A stretch of 52,531 bases of DNA from an uncultured Collinsella sp. (GCA_958415525.1 CATYZE010000016.1:1-52531), one strand, 5' to 3'. Positions 1 through 9,832 are shown, counted from the first letter of the stretch. A program made the numbers and translations. Notes: generated from the sequence alone by a model not told the origin.

Positions 1-226
1 GCGCGGAGCCCTCCGCATGCGCCTCGACAGACTTGGGGAACCCCGCCGAAGGAATGGAGTGCGGGCCGACAGAACGGTATCCGCGGATATGAGACTGAGC
101 CGAAGGCGTCGATGACATGCCGGGGGCGGACCGGGACGGGTTCACGGCAGGCCCCGCCGACCGATTGCAAGCGGTCGGCGGGGCAATTGTGGCTCTTGAC
201 AGCGGATTGGGTCATATGAGCGAAAG
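1..226. other. Left-edge region, possible 3' end of a plus-strand gene, with hairpin at 151-184
   Basis: No complete gene is visible here. A plus-strand frame entering from the left edge stays open with mostly G/C third positions and ends in TGA at 91-93, so it could be the last ~30 codons of an upstream gene, but the stretch is too short to be sure. A 13-bp stem with an 8-nt loop follows at 151-184 (GCCCCGCCGACCG and its complement). It lacks a T run, so it is at best a weak terminator. I looked for RNase P RNA, SRP RNA and tmRNA core motifs and did not find a convincing one. Confidence 0.3.
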
Positions 227-363
227 CCCGCCAGAGCGAGCAAGGTGCCTTGAAACAAGGCGGCATTGATCTTTTGATCATGCCGCCGAAGTTGAAAGGC
301 AGATTGCCGCTCTGACGGGCTTGCAGCGTCAACTGGTTACGCGGTTTGGTAAAACCGCGTAAC
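227..363 (-). ncRNA. Structured element, copy 1, downstream of hspR
   Basis: Described in plus-strand order. An outer stem GCCCGCCAGAGCG (227-239) pairs with 308-320 with one mismatch. An internal loop follows, CAAGGTGCC against GGCAGATTG; then a second loop with TTGAAACAA against GAAGTTGAAA; then an apical hairpin GGCGGCATTGATC with loop TTTT. A separate 12-bp hairpin with loop GGTA lies at 336-363 and ends on the first base of the hspR stop codon. The same architecture occurs four more times in this window with different stem sequences, which points to a folded RNA. Strand is uncertain: read on the minus strand it would be the 3' UTR of hspR, with the outer stem followed by a short T run. 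It may be the Collinsella-1 motif; this was not verified. Confidence 0.6.
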
Positions 364-779
364 TACAAATCCCCGCCGGCGCCCAAAAGCTTGCGCATGA
401 CCTGTTCGGGGTTGACTGAGCCGTCGCGCGGGGCCAGGGCGGTGATCTTCTTCTGCATCTTATACTCGTGCAGCTCGTCCTCGAGCTGGCGCACGCGAGC
501 GCGGAGCTTCTCGTTCTCGCGCTCGCGCTCCTCGGCACGCTCCTTCATATCGAGGATGCGCACCACGCCGGCGAGGTTGATGCCCTCGTCGGTCAGCTGG
601 TTGATGAGCTCCAGGCGCTCGATATCGGCACGCGAATACAGACGCGTGTTGCCGCCCGAGCGCTGGGGGTTCACCAAACCCTTGGACTCATAGACGCGCA
701 GAGTCTGCGGGTGCATGCCGGTCAGCTCGGCCGCCACGCTGATCATGTACAGCGGTTTGTTCCTATTGTCCTCGGCCAT
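363..779 (-). CDS. hspR: MerR-family heat-shock repressor HspR
   Basis: 138 residues. An N-terminal winged-helix MerR domain (about residues 10-80) is followed by a coiled-coil helix rich in Glu and Arg (about 80-115) and a short tail. The reading around residues 12-35, with the MHPQTLRVYE motif typical of MerR helix-turn-helix proteins, fits HspR of actinobacteria. It is the last gene of dnaK-grpE-dnaJ-hspR, 72 bp after dnaJ, which is the classic actinobacterial order. In known systems HspR represses its own operon and uses DnaK as co-repressor; the same role is inferred here. No canonical HAIR operator (CTTGAGT-N7-ACTCAAG) was seen upstream of dnaK, so the operator in this lineage may differ. 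Confidence 0.93.
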   Translation of the reverse strand: MAEDNRNKPLYMISVAAELTGMHPQTLRVYESKGLVNPQRSGGNTRLYSRADIERLELINQLTDEGINLAGVVRILDMKERAEERERENEKLRARVRQLEDELHEYKMQKKITALAPRDGSVNPEQVMRKLLGAGGDL

Positions 780-851
780 GCTACCTGACCCCTTTCCGTC
801 TCGTTATCGTCCATCATAAGCCCGCGGGCGCGGGCGTGCGCCACGACCGCC

Positions 852-1817
852 CTAGTACGTCGCCCTGTAACGGTTGACCTTCTCGCGATAGTCGCGCGTA
901 TCGGCCTCGCGCAGTTTGGTCATAGCCTCGCGCTCATCATCGGACAGGTTCGTGGGAACCTGCACCTTGATCTCGACGAGCAGCGCACCCGTACGGCCGC
1001 GATGCTTAACGTCGGGCGCACCCATCTCCTTAAAGCGGAACTTCTTGCCCGTCTGGGTACCCGCGGGCACCTTCAGACGGACCGTCGCGCCGCCAGGCGT
1101 GGGCACGTCGACCGTGCAGCCAAGCGCCGCCTCGTAGACCGAGATCGGCACCTCCATGGTCACGTCGGCACCCTTGCGCTTAAACAGCGGATGCTCCTCC
1201 ACGTGCGTGGTCACGACCAGGTCGCCGCGCTCGCCTCCGGCAACGCCGTACTCGCCGCGGCGCTTGTAGCGCAGCTTGCCGCCGTCGACCGCGCCCGCAG
1301 GCACCGAGACCGTGATGGTCTGTTGCTCGCCCGTCGAGGGGATGCGGTAGGTGACTTTGTGCGTCACGCCGCGGAACGCGTCCTCGGCCGTCACATCGAC
1401 GGTCAGCGACAGGTCGCCGCCCTTGCGCGCGCGGTTGCGGCCCGCGCCCGCACCGGCAGCGCCCGCGGCCCCGGCAAAGCCCGAGCCCCAATCGCTGCCC
1501 CAGGCGCCGTTGCCGCTAAAGATGCTGTCGAAGATGTCGCCCCAGCCGCTGGCGCCCGCGCCGGCACCGTAGCCGCCGCCATACGCGCCGCCTGCGCCCG
1601 GCATGCCGCCGAACATGAGCATCTGGTCGTACTCTTTGCGCTTCTTCTCGTCCGAAAGCGTCTCGTAGGCCTCGCTGATCTCCTTGAACTTGGCCTCGTC
1701 GCCGCCGGCATCGGGGTGATATTTTTGCGCGAGCTTGCGAAACGCGCTCTTGATCTCTTTGTCGGAGGCGCTCTTGGATACGCCCAGGATGTCATAGAAG
1801 GTTTTGCCTGCAGCCAT
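852..1817 (-). CDS. dnaJ: DnaJ-family co-chaperone without zinc finger (CbpA-like)
   Basis: 321 residues. The J domain occupies about residues 5-72 with the HPD motif (YHPDAGGD). A Gly/Ala-rich linker follows (about 80-135), then two C-terminal beta-barrel substrate-binding domains (about 140-300). The four CXXCXGXG zinc-binding repeats of type I DnaJ are absent, so this is a type II or CbpA-like J protein. It stimulates the ATPase of DnaK and delivers unfolded clients. It sits third in the operon, after grpE. The 107-bp gap to grpE contains a strong GC hairpin, so downstream expression may be lowered relative to dnaK and grpE. A GAGGAG ribosome site precedes the ATG. Confidence 0.93.
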   Translation of the reverse strand: MAAGKTFYDILGVSKSASDKEIKSAFRKLAQKYHPDAGGDEAKFKEISEAYETLSDEKKRKEYDQMLMFGGMPGAGGAYGGGYGAGAGASGWGDIFDSIFSGNGAWGSDWGSGFAGAAGAAGAGAGRNRARKGGDLSLTVDVTAEDAFRGVTHKVTYRIPSTGEQQTITVSVPAGAVDGGKLRYKRRGEYGVAGGERGDLVVTTHVEEHPLFKRKGADVTMEVPISVYEAALGCTVDVPTPGGATVRLKVPAGTQTGKKFRFKEMGAPDVKHRGRTGALLVEIKVQVPTNLSDDEREAMTKLREADTRDYREKVNRYRATY

Positions 1818-1890
1818 CGTAGCTCCTCTCCTGTTTCATCCGCCGCCCCTGCGGACGACGGCTCATGCTTTCATATGGCACTAGGCCAGA

Positions 1891-1920
1891 AAGGGCCCCG
1901 GGTGTTGCCCCGGGGCCCTT
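1891..1920 (-). terminator. GC-rich hairpin between grpE and dnaJ
   Basis: An 11-bp stem (AAGGGCCCCGG and its complement) with an 8-nt loop lies in the grpE-dnaJ gap. Only a short T stretch follows on the minus strand, so it is a candidate partial terminator or RNA-processing site rather than a full stop. It would let dnaK-grpE be expressed above dnaJ-hspR. Confidence 0.5.
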
Positions 1921-1925
1921 CTCAA

Positions 1926-2768
1926 TTACTCCTCGGTGCTCTCGGCCGCATCGGCCGCAGCATCCTCGGGCGCCGCTTCGGGCTCCGGTGCGGGGCGCTT
2001 CTCGCCACCGTAGGTCACCGTCACCATCGCGGAGCGCAGGATGCGGTCCGCCATGCGGTAGCCCTTCTGGTACACGTCGTTGACGGTCTCGTCGTACTGC
2101 GATGCGTCCTCGACGCGACCCACGGCCTGGTGCTCGAGCGGATCGAACGCCTCGCCCTTGGGGTCGATGGGCTCAACGCCCTCGTGCGCAAACACGTCGA
2201 GCAGCTTGGCATGCACCGCGTCAACGCCATCGACGAACTGCTTAAAGTCGTCGGAAAGCTCCTGGCCGCGGGCATGGTCGATCGCACGCTCGATATCGTC
2301 GACCACCGGCAGCAGCGCGGTGACGAGCTTCTCGGTCGCGCGCTCGCGCTCGGCGATACGCTCGTTGGCGGTGCGGCGGCGAAAGTTCTCCCAGTCGGCC
2401 TGCAGACGGGCGGTGCGCTCGGTGGCGTCCTTTGCCTTGTCCTCAGCGGCCTTCTGAGCCTCAGCCGCGGCCTCGAGCTCATGGCGCACGTCGGCAAGCT
2501 CCTTCTGAGCCTGCTCGAACTTAAGCTTAAAGTCGTTGTCGGCGGCTTCCTCACCGGCGCGGATAGCGGCTTCCACCATCTCGTCCTCGGTCATCGTCGC
2601 CTCCTTGTTGGAATCCTCTACCTGGTTCTCGGCAGCCTCGGCGGCCTCGGCCTCGTTGGCCTCGGTATCGTCGACGGCCTCTACGGGAATCTTCACGTCC
2701 TTCTCCTCAGAGTCAACGGGGGCGGCGCCGGCGGCAGCCGCCTCCGTGCGAGCTTTACGGGCGGACAT
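1926..2768 (-). CDS. grpE: Nucleotide exchange factor GrpE
   Basis: 280 residues, longer than the usual ~200 because of an acidic, Ala/Glu-rich N-terminal extension (about residues 1-85). A long coiled-coil helix follows (about 85-150), then the GrpE core with the ENFRRRTANE stretch and the C-terminal beta domain with KGYRMADRILRSAMV, the family signature. The last ~20 residues are again acidic and Ala-rich. GrpE dimers release ADP from DnaK and act as a thermosensor in the chaperone cycle. The start lies 3 bp after the dnaK stop, so the two genes are translationally close and form one operon. An internal Met about 60 residues in could serve as an alternative start, but it would remove only the acidic tail. 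Confidence 0.95.
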   Translation of the reverse strand: MSARKARTEAAAAGAAPVDSEEKDVKIPVEAVDDTEANEAEAAEAAENQVEDSNKEATMTEDEMVEAAIRAGEEAADNDFKLKFEQAQKELADVRHELEAAAEAQKAAEDKAKDATERTARLQADWENFRRRTANERIAERERATEKLVTALLPVVDDIERAIDHARGQELSDDFKQFVDGVDAVHAKLLDVFAHEGVEPIDPKGEAFDPLEHQAVGRVEDASQYDETVNDVYQKGYRMADRILRSAMVTVTYGGEKRPAPEPEAAPEDAAADAAESTEE

Positions 2769-2770
2769 GA

Positions 2771-4663
<1,893 letters not shown>

Positions 4664-5205
4664 TAGAAATTCCCTCTCTCTTGTGCGTTCGCGCCGCGTC
4701 GGCGGACTACCGCGCGACGCTTCGGCTTGTCTTTCAGGATGTAGTGTATCCCCTTATGGGCCGGAATATACAAAATCTAAGTCAATTCATATAAGATTTC
4801 TTATCTCCGAGAGTTTAGGTCCGCAAAAGTACAGGTAGATGGACTGTTGCGGTTCTCGGCAGATCTATTGAGATCTATGTAGAGTTGACTGAGGCTTGGG
4901 GCTGGGCCGCGCAGGGGGCCTTGGGGCAGCCCCGGGGAAAGCGTGTCCCGTTTTGAGCGCCGATTCCGGGATGCGGTTTCCGCAAGCACGCTCAATCGCC
5001 CAATAATTCAAGTCACCTTTAGCTAACATTTGCGCAGCTCAACGGCCTAACCTGCGTGTTTTTTAGTAAGCCGTGGCATACTCGGCGAACGGTATGAAGA
5101 TGCCGGTCAGAGGGTATTGCAAACGGTCGCTGCCGTGGTATGTTTTTGCCCGAATCAAACCGACGCACATCGCCTGTAGCGTCGGTCAACAGAGAGGAAA
5201 CTACC
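4664..5205. promoter_or_regulatory. Intergenic region with dnaK leader and candidate operator
   Basis: This 540-bp gap separates divergent dnaK and ferredoxin. Next to dnaK it is AT-rich at 4745-4800 and holds an imperfect inverted repeat AAATCT-N15-AGATTT (4773-4799), the only symmetrical site near the dnaK leader and therefore a candidate HspR operator; it does not match the usual HAIR sequence. A TTGACT (minus strand, 4780-4785) lies inside it. A family B hairpin is at 4936-4981. No gene with a convincing ribosome site was seen. Confidence 0.35.
4936..4981. repeat. Palindromic repeat family B, copy 1
   Basis: Imperfect inverted repeat: GGAAAGCGTGTCCCG at 4936-4950 against CGGGATGCGGTTTCC at 4967-4981, separated by 16 nt. 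A cleaner copy of the same sequence (GGAAAGCGCATCCC with its complement) is at 26994-27039. Both share the inner word GTTTTGA after the left arm. Confidence 0.6.
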
Positions 5206-5391
5206 ATGGCTCATCCCGTAATTGATGCCGACGAGTGCATCGCTTGTGGCGTCTGCGTCGACTCCTGCCCCGCTGGCGTTCTGGAGCTCCAGGACGTCGC
5301 TACCGTCGCTGACGAGGACTCCTGCGTCGCCTGTGGCGCTTGCCAGGACGCTTGCCCCGCTGGCGCGATCACCGAGATCGTCGAGGAGTAA
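5206..5391 (+). CDS. 2[4Fe-4S] ferredoxin
   Basis: 61 residues containing two CXXCXXCXXXCP clusters: CIACGVCVDSCP near residues 11-22 and CVACGACQDACP near residues 39-50. This is the clostridial-type ferredoxin fold, a small soluble low-potential electron carrier for hydrogenase, pyruvate:ferredoxin oxidoreductase and similar enzymes. The ATG at 5206 is chosen because AGAGAGGAAA sits just upstream and because the family begins at this point; an earlier in-frame ATG would add an unrelated leader. It is monocistronic, with a bidirectional terminator 40 bp downstream. Confidence 0.95.
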   Translation: MAHPVIDADECIACGVCVDSCPAGVLELQDVATVADEDSCVACGACQDACPAGAITEIVEE

Positions 5392-5433
5392 CAACTCCCC
5401 CACTTGCACACTCTAAAAGTACACCGTGCACAA

Positions 5434-5471
5434 AAAAGGAGGCCTCCGCATCGCCGCGGAGGCCTCCTTTT
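5434..5471. terminator. Bidirectional rho-independent terminator
   Basis: Perfect 16-bp stem (AAAAGGAGGCCTCCGC and its complement) with a 6-nt loop and A/T tracts on both sides. It ends the ferredoxin transcript on the plus strand and the nad operon on the minus strand. Confidence 0.9.
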
Positions 5472-5481
5472 GCATTCGTTA

Positions 5482-6027
5482 CTACGATAAATCATCCTCA
5501 TAGGGCATGATCTCGGCCAGATAGCCCTTCTCCTTGAGCAGTGCCTCGATCTCGTCGAGGGTCTGCTCGTCTTCTGCCGCAATGCGATGGAAGTGATAGC
5601 CGCTCGTTACCGTCAGCAGCGGGAAGCTCTTGCCGCTGGCGATGTCGTGCAGATAGCGCTCGATATCGCGGCGGTTGCGGATGTCCAGGTCGGCCGTGAT
5701 CTTGCCGTACACACGATGGTTGACGATCACATTGAGCACGGCGCCACCCGCGTCGACGATACTCGTAAGCTCGTCGCCCGCCTGCTCCACACTGTGGCGC
5801 ACCTTAACAAGACGCGTGGGTACGGCGGGGCTACTCGCGGCTTCCTGCAGCACGTAGCCGCGGTTGGTCGCCACGATATCGTGCCCATCGGCGCGCAGCA
5901 GGGCGATATCCTGCACGACAACCTGGCGGCTCACACCCACCTCGCGGGCAAGCGCGCTGCCCGATACGGGCCCCTTGGCTCCCTCGAGCACGGCCATGAT
6001 GGCACGGCGACGCTCGCGGGCGTTCAT
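5482..6027 (-). CDS. niaR: Niacin-responsive repressor NiaR (HTH_11 plus 3H domain)
   Basis: 181 residues. The N-terminal winged helix (about residues 1-65, with REVGVSRQVVVQDIALLRADGHDI) is of the biotin-repressor type. The C-terminal 3H domain (about 75-175) contains the histidines that give the domain its name, including VRHSVEQ, VNHRVYG and GYHFHRI. This domain binds nicotinic acid with a metal ion in NiaR/YrxA proteins. It is the last gene of nadA-nadB-nadC-niaR and its ATG overlaps the nadC stop by one base, so it is translationally coupled. It probably represses the whole operon when niacin is plentiful, acting at the palindrome upstream of nadA. Confidence 0.9.
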   Translation of the reverse strand: MNARERRRAIMAVLEGAKGPVSGSALAREVGVSRQVVVQDIALLRADGHDIVATNRGYVLQEAASSPAVPTRLVKVRHSVEQAGDELTSIVDAGGAVLNVIVNHRVYGKITADLDIRNRRDIERYLHDIASGKSFPLLTVTSGYHFHRIAAEDEQTLDEIEALLKEKGYLAEIMPYEDDLS

Positions 6028-6887
6028 TATTTACCGTCCAGCAGACGCAGGTGCTTAAGCGAGAGGTCGAGGATCGGCGCGGAGTGCGTCAGGGCGCCCG
6101 AGCTAATGTAGTCGACGCCCAGATCAGCCAGGGCGCGAATGTTGTCGGCGTCCACATTACCCGAACACTCGGTCTTGGCGCGACCAGCGATAAGCTCGAT
6201 GGCGGCGGCCATGTCGTCATGGGTCATGTTGTCGAACATGATAATGTCGACACCGACCTCCACGGCTTCGCGTACCATGTCCAGGTTCTCGCACTCAATC
6301 TCGACCGTCGTGGTAAACGACGCGTGGGCGCGCGCCATCTCGATCGCGCGCGTCACGCCACCGGCGGCATCGATGTGGTTGTCCTTGAGCATGACGGCTG
6401 TCGACAGGTTGTAGCGATGGTTGCTGCCGCCGCCGATCTCGACCGCGGCCTTCTCGAAGACGCGCATGCCCGGCGTGGTCTTGCGTGTGTCGACGAGCAC
6501 GGTCTTGGTGCCCTCGAGCACCGCGGCCATGCTGTGCGTATAGGTAGCGATACCACTCATGCGCTGCAGGTAGTTAAGCGCCACGCGCTCGCCCGAAAGC
6601 AGCACGCGCGCATCGCCGCGCACCTGGCCCACGTGGTCGCCGGCGTGCACCTCATCACCGTCGGCAACATCAAACAGCACCGAGCTCTGCGAATCCAGCA
6701 GCTCAAAGGTGCGAGCGAACACATCCAAGCCCGCGATGATGCCATCGGCCTTGGCGATAAGCTCCACCGTGGCGGGGCGCGCCGTGGGGCACACACTCGC
6801 CGTGCTTACATCCTCAAACGTGATGTCCTCGCGTAGAGCCTGCAGAATCAGATCATCGACGACGAGCTTCATGGTAATGGGATTCAT
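6027..6887 (-). CDS. nadC: Nicotinate-nucleotide pyrophosphorylase (quinolinate phosphoribosyltransferase)
   Basis: 286 residues, the normal length. It converts quinolinate and PRPP to nicotinate mononucleotide, CO2 and pyrophosphate in the cytoplasm. Family features include LNYLQRMSGIATYT (about residues 105-118), the DTRKTTPGMR motif (about 136-145), GGGSNHRYNLS (about 155-165), the lysine of LKDNHI, and the phosphate-binding end VDYISSGALTHS. It follows nadB with 3 bp between stop and start; a GAGGAG site inside the end of nadB decides the ATG. It is the last enzyme of the de novo branch encoded here. Confidence 0.96.
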   Translation of the reverse strand: MNPITMKLVVDDLILQALREDITFEDVSTASVCPTARPATVELIAKADGIIAGLDVFARTFELLDSQSSVLFDVADGDEVHAGDHVGQVRGDARVLLSGERVALNYLQRMSGIATYTHSMAAVLEGTKTVLVDTRKTTPGMRVFEKAAVEIGGGSNHRYNLSTAVMLKDNHIDAAGGVTRAIEMARAHASFTTTVEIECENLDMVREAVEVGVDIIMFDNMTHDDMAAAIELIAGRAKTECSGNVDADNIRALADLGVDYISSGALTHSAPILDLSLKHLRLLDGK

Positions 6888-6890
6888 GGT

Positions 6891-8267
6891 CTACTCCTCT
6901 GCGGCCTGCGTGCCGGCGGCACGGGCCAAATCATCGATTGCCAAGGTGTCGGCGCTTAGGGCGCGATGACGGCCATCGAGCGCGGGATCGCCCGCCCGCT
7001 CCACGGCCAGCGACTCGCCGGTACGCATGCGCCATGCGGCGCGACGACCCCAGACCAGCGCCTCGAGCAGGCTGTTGGAAGCCAGGCGATTCTTACCGTG
7101 CACGCCGTTGCAGGCCGTCTCGCCCGCGGCGTAGAGCTCGGGCATCGAAGTGCGCCCGTCCTTGTCGACCCACACGCCGCCCATAAAGTAGTGCTGCGTG
7201 GGCGTCACGGGAATGGGCTCGTCCAGAATATCGCGACCGTCCTCCAGGCAGCGCGCGCGGATGTTGGCGAAGTGCCCGGTCACCACATCGCGCTCAACGG
7301 GGGCAAAGCTCAGCCACTCGTGCTCGGTGCCGTCCTGCTTCATCTGCTCGCGAATGGCGGCGGCGACCACATCGCGCGGCTGAAGCTCGTCGGTAAAGCG
7401 CTCGCCGGCGGCGTTGAGCAGAATCGCGCCCTCGCCGCGGCAGCTCTCGCTGATCAGGAAGGTACGGCCCGGCTGCGGCGAGAATAGGCCCGTGGGATGA
7501 ATCTGCACGTAGTCCAGGTGCTCCATCGTAATGCCGTGCTCCTGCGCGATATAGCAAGCGTCACCCGTGAGTTGCGGATAGTTGGTCGAGTGGTCGTATA
7601 CGCCACCGATGCCGCCCGTCGCCCACAGTGTATGGCGGGCGTGAATCTTAAACGCCTCGCCGGCATGTACGCCCTCGGCGGCATTTGCCAGCTCGTCGGC
7701 GGGGCGGACCGAATCGTCCTCGTCAACGGCAACGGCAACGACGCCGGTGCACACCGCGGTGCCATCGCGCTCAGCGGTCAGGATGTCGGTCATGGCCACG
7801 TGCTCAAGAATCTGTACGTTGTCCAGCTTGCGGACGGCCTGCAGCAGCTTGGTCGTAATCTCCTTGCCCGTAATATCGGCATGGAAGGCGATGCGCGGGC
7901 GGCTGTGCGCGCCCTCGCGGGTAAAGTCGAGGCTGCCGTCGTCTTTGCGCTCAAAGTCCACGCCCATGGCCAGCAGGTCGTTGATGACCGAGCGGCTCGA
8001 GCGGATCATGATGTCGACGCTCTCGCGGCGGTTCTCGTAGTGACCGGCGTGCATGGTGTCCTCAAAGAAGGCGTCATAGTCCGAGCCCTCGGGCAGCACG
8101 CAGATGCCGCCCTGCGCGAGCATCGAGTCGCACTCGTCGACAGCGCCCTTAGAGAGCATGATCACGCGCATGCTCGTCGGCAGGTTGAGAGCCGCATACA
8201 GGCCCGCTACGCCGCAGCCGGCAATAACGACGTCGCACTCCATATCGGGGTATTGCTTGGTTTCCAC
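6891..8267 (-). CDS. nadB: L-aspartate oxidase
   Basis: 458 residues from a GTG start at 8267. An in-frame extension upstream runs into nadA and should not be used. The GTG is chosen because AGGGAGAGGA lies 5 nt before it; ATG at 8294 and ATG at 8243 are weaker alternatives. The enzyme is FAD-dependent and oxidises aspartate to iminoaspartate, which NadA condenses to quinolinate. The dinucleotide-binding motif is GCGVAGLYAA near the N-terminus. The substrate region HPTGLFSP and the fumarate-reductase-like SCRGEGAILLN are present, as is the GGVWVDKDGRTSMPELYAAGE segment. NadB is oxygen-independent in anaerobes when fumarate accepts electrons. It is second in the operon. Confidence 0.95.
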   Translation of the reverse strand: METKQYPDMECDVVIAGCGVAGLYAALNLPTSMRVIMLSKGAVDECDSMLAQGGICVLPEGSDYDAFFEDTMHAGHYENRRESVDIMIRSSRSVINDLLAMGVDFERKDDGSLDFTREGAHSRPRIAFHADITGKEITTKLLQAVRKLDNVQILEHVAMTDILTAERDGTAVCTGVVAVAVDEDDSVRPADELANAAEGVHAGEAFKIHARHTLWATGGIGGVYDHSTNYPQLTGDACYIAQEHGITMEHLDYVQIHPTGLFSPQPGRTFLISESCRGEGAILLNAAGERFTDELQPRDVVAAAIREQMKQDGTEHEWLSFAPVERDVVTGHFANIRARCLEDGRDILDEPIPVTPTQHYFMGGVWVDKDGRTSMPELYAAGETACNGVHGKNRLASNSLLEALVWGRRAAWRMRTGESLAVERAGDPALDGRHRALSADTLAIDDLARAAGTQAAEE

Positions 8268-8322
8268 AGGAATCCTCTCCCTTGAATGTGACATAAGGGA
8301 CCGTCCCTCATGCCGCATTGTT

Positions 8323-9348
8323 CTAGCGCGCTGCGTACTCGAGCATGCGGTCGAGCGTGAGCTTGGCCTGATCGGCGGCCTCGTCCGACACGCCAATCTG
8401 CACCTCGCCCTCGCCCGTCTCCAGGCAGCGCACGAGCTTTTCGAGCGTGATGAGATCCATGTTGACGCAGGTGGGCTGCACCGCGGGGAAGTAGAACTTC
8501 TTGCCGGTGCCCTGGCAGCGGCGCTCGAGCTCGTAGAGCACGCCACGGACCGTCACGATAATGAACTCGCTCGCGTCGGACTCCTCGGCGTACTTGATGA
8601 TGCCGGCGGTGGAGCCGATGTAGTCGGCCTCGGCCAAGACGTCGGCCTTGCACTCAGGATGCGCCAGCACGAGCGCGTCGGGGTGGGCCTCCGTCGCGTC
8701 GACGATCTGCTCGACGGTGATGATGTGATGGCGCGGGCAGTAGCCGTTGTTGAGAATGACGTGCTTTTGGGGCACCTGCTCGGCTACGAAGCGGCCGAGG
8801 TTTTGGTCGGGAATGAACAGGATATGCTGCTGCGGCAGCTCGGAGACGATCTTGACGGCGTTGGAGCTGGTGACGCACACGTCGCTCCAGCTCTTGATCT
8901 CGACCGTGGAGTTGACGTAGCAGACCACGGCCAGGTCGTCGCCGTACTCGGCGCGCGCCGCGTCGACCGTCTCGCGCTTGACCATATGAGCCATGGGGCA
9001 GTCCGCGCCCGGCTCGGGCAGCAGCACCGTCTTGGTGGGATTGAGCAGCTTGGCGCTCTCGCCCATAAACTCCACGCCGCACAGCACAATGGTCTGCTGC
9101 GGCAGGCTCTTGGCAAGCTTTGCCAGATAGAAGCTGTCACCGACGTAATCGGCCACAGCCTGGACCTCGGGCGCCACGTAATAGTGTGCCAGGATCACCG
9201 CGTCACGTTGGGTTTTAAGTTGCTGAATGGCCTCGACGAGCTCTGCGGGCACCAATGCCGCGCGCTCCGTTGCCGTCGTTGCCGATGCCAGGCCGGCCGC
9301 AATGTCGCGTGCAAGCTCCGATGCATCCATGTTCGCGCTCTGTGCCAT
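8323..9348 (-). CDS. nadA: Quinolinate synthase NadA
   Basis: 341 residues from ATG 9348, with AGAGAGG upstream. NadA is a [4Fe-4S] enzyme that condenses iminoaspartate with dihydroxyacetone phosphate. Visible family features are AHYYVAPEVQAVADYVGDS (about residues 50-70), CGVEFMGESAKLLNP, the GADCPMA cysteine, and the C-terminal PAVQPTCVNMDLITLEKL with the third cluster cysteine. It is first in the nad operon, with a 55-bp gap to the chosen nadB start. A 44-bp palindrome at 9390-9433 lies about 40 bp upstream and is the likely operator. Confidence 0.96.
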   Translation of the reverse strand: MAQSANMDASELARDIAAGLASATTATERAALVPAELVEAIQQLKTQRDAVILAHYYVAPEVQAVADYVGDSFYLAKLAKSLPQQTIVLCGVEFMGESAKLLNPTKTVLLPEPGADCPMAHMVKRETVDAARAEYGDDLAVVCYVNSTVEIKSWSDVCVTSSNAVKIVSELPQQHILFIPDQNLGRFVAEQVPQKHVILNNGYCPRHHIITVEQIVDATEAHPDALVLAHPECKADVLAEADYIGSTAGIIKYAEESDASEFIIVTVRGVLYELERRCQGTGKKFYFPAVQPTCVNMDLITLEKLVRCLETGEGEVQIGVSDEAADQAKLTLDRMLEYAAR

Positions 9349-9389
9349 CAAGGCCCCTCTCTTTTGGCGAATCTTGGGGCTTTAGTATG

Positions 9390-9433
9390 ACACCTAGGTT
9401 TACAGCTGACAAGACAGCTGTAAACCTAGGTGT
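9390..9433. promoter_or_regulatory. Perfect palindrome upstream of nadA, probable NiaR operator
   Basis: Two 19-bp arms, ACACCTAGGTTTACAGCTG and its exact complement, flank the 6-bp centre ACAAGA. It lies 42 bp from the nadA start and nothing else in the gap is symmetrical at this scale. Position, the linked niaR gene and the symmetry support an operator for a dimeric repressor. Because of its length it could also form a hairpin in the leader. Confidence 0.7.
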
Positions 9434-9553
9434 AAAGTTGTAATAAAGATTCAATTTCGGGGCGACCCATTTTAGGCTTGGCAAGCTGAAAAGAGCCGAA
9501 ATGGCCTCTTTCTAAAAATTTGACCCCCTGTTTGATGCCCCAGTTTGAGGGCC

Positions 9554-9762
9554 GTGGGCAAAAAAGGGCAAATATGAGTACTGTTACCAGATTAGTAGCA
9601 GCGGTTTTCGATCCGTCAGCCCCATAAATCGCATTTTTGGACTCCGAATCCAGCGGCAGACATCCCAAAATCACGCTCGCAACGCTCCCCAGACCCGTTT
9701 TGAGCCTCATTTCGCTGTTACTAAAATAGTGACAGTACTCATTTTTGGCATTTTTTGCCCAC
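9554..9762. repeat. Long inverted-repeat element, 209 nt (family K)
   Basis: The ends are 34-nt inverted repeats matching at 30 of 34 positions (9554-9587 and 9729-9762), each carrying the word ATGAGTACTGT. The 141-nt interior is not obviously coding. It shares words with the 207-nt element in hypF, namely CATTTTTGG followed by CTC and GAAT, and CCCAAAATC. It occupies the nadA-surface protein gap. Residual sequence 9434-9553 shows nothing recognisable. Confidence 0.6.
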
Positions 9763-9786
9763 GAGGCTTCGCGGCGGCACAAAAAA

Positions 9787-9814
9787 GGGGCCCGGATGGC
9801 GAGATCCGGGCCCC
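9787..9814 (-). terminator. Terminator of the surface-protein gene
   Basis: 11-bp stem (GGGGCCCGGAT and its complement) followed on the minus strand by a run of six T. It lies 19 bp after the stop codon. Confidence 0.9.
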
Positions 9815-9832
9815 AAGGGGATAAGGAGGCGA

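Noticed and set aside
1..150. Possible RNase P or SRP RNA at the left edge
   Set aside because: A GACAGAAC word is present but the other conserved core motifs are missing.
4664..4800. HAIR operator for HspR
   Set aside because: The canonical CTTGAGT-N7-ACTCAAG was not found; only a weak AAATCT-N15-AGATTT repeat exists, reported as a candidate at low confidence.
8268..8546. N-terminal extension of NadB into nadA
   Set aside because: The extra residues are nadA read in another frame; NadB family proteins begin near the chosen GTG, which has a good ribosome site.
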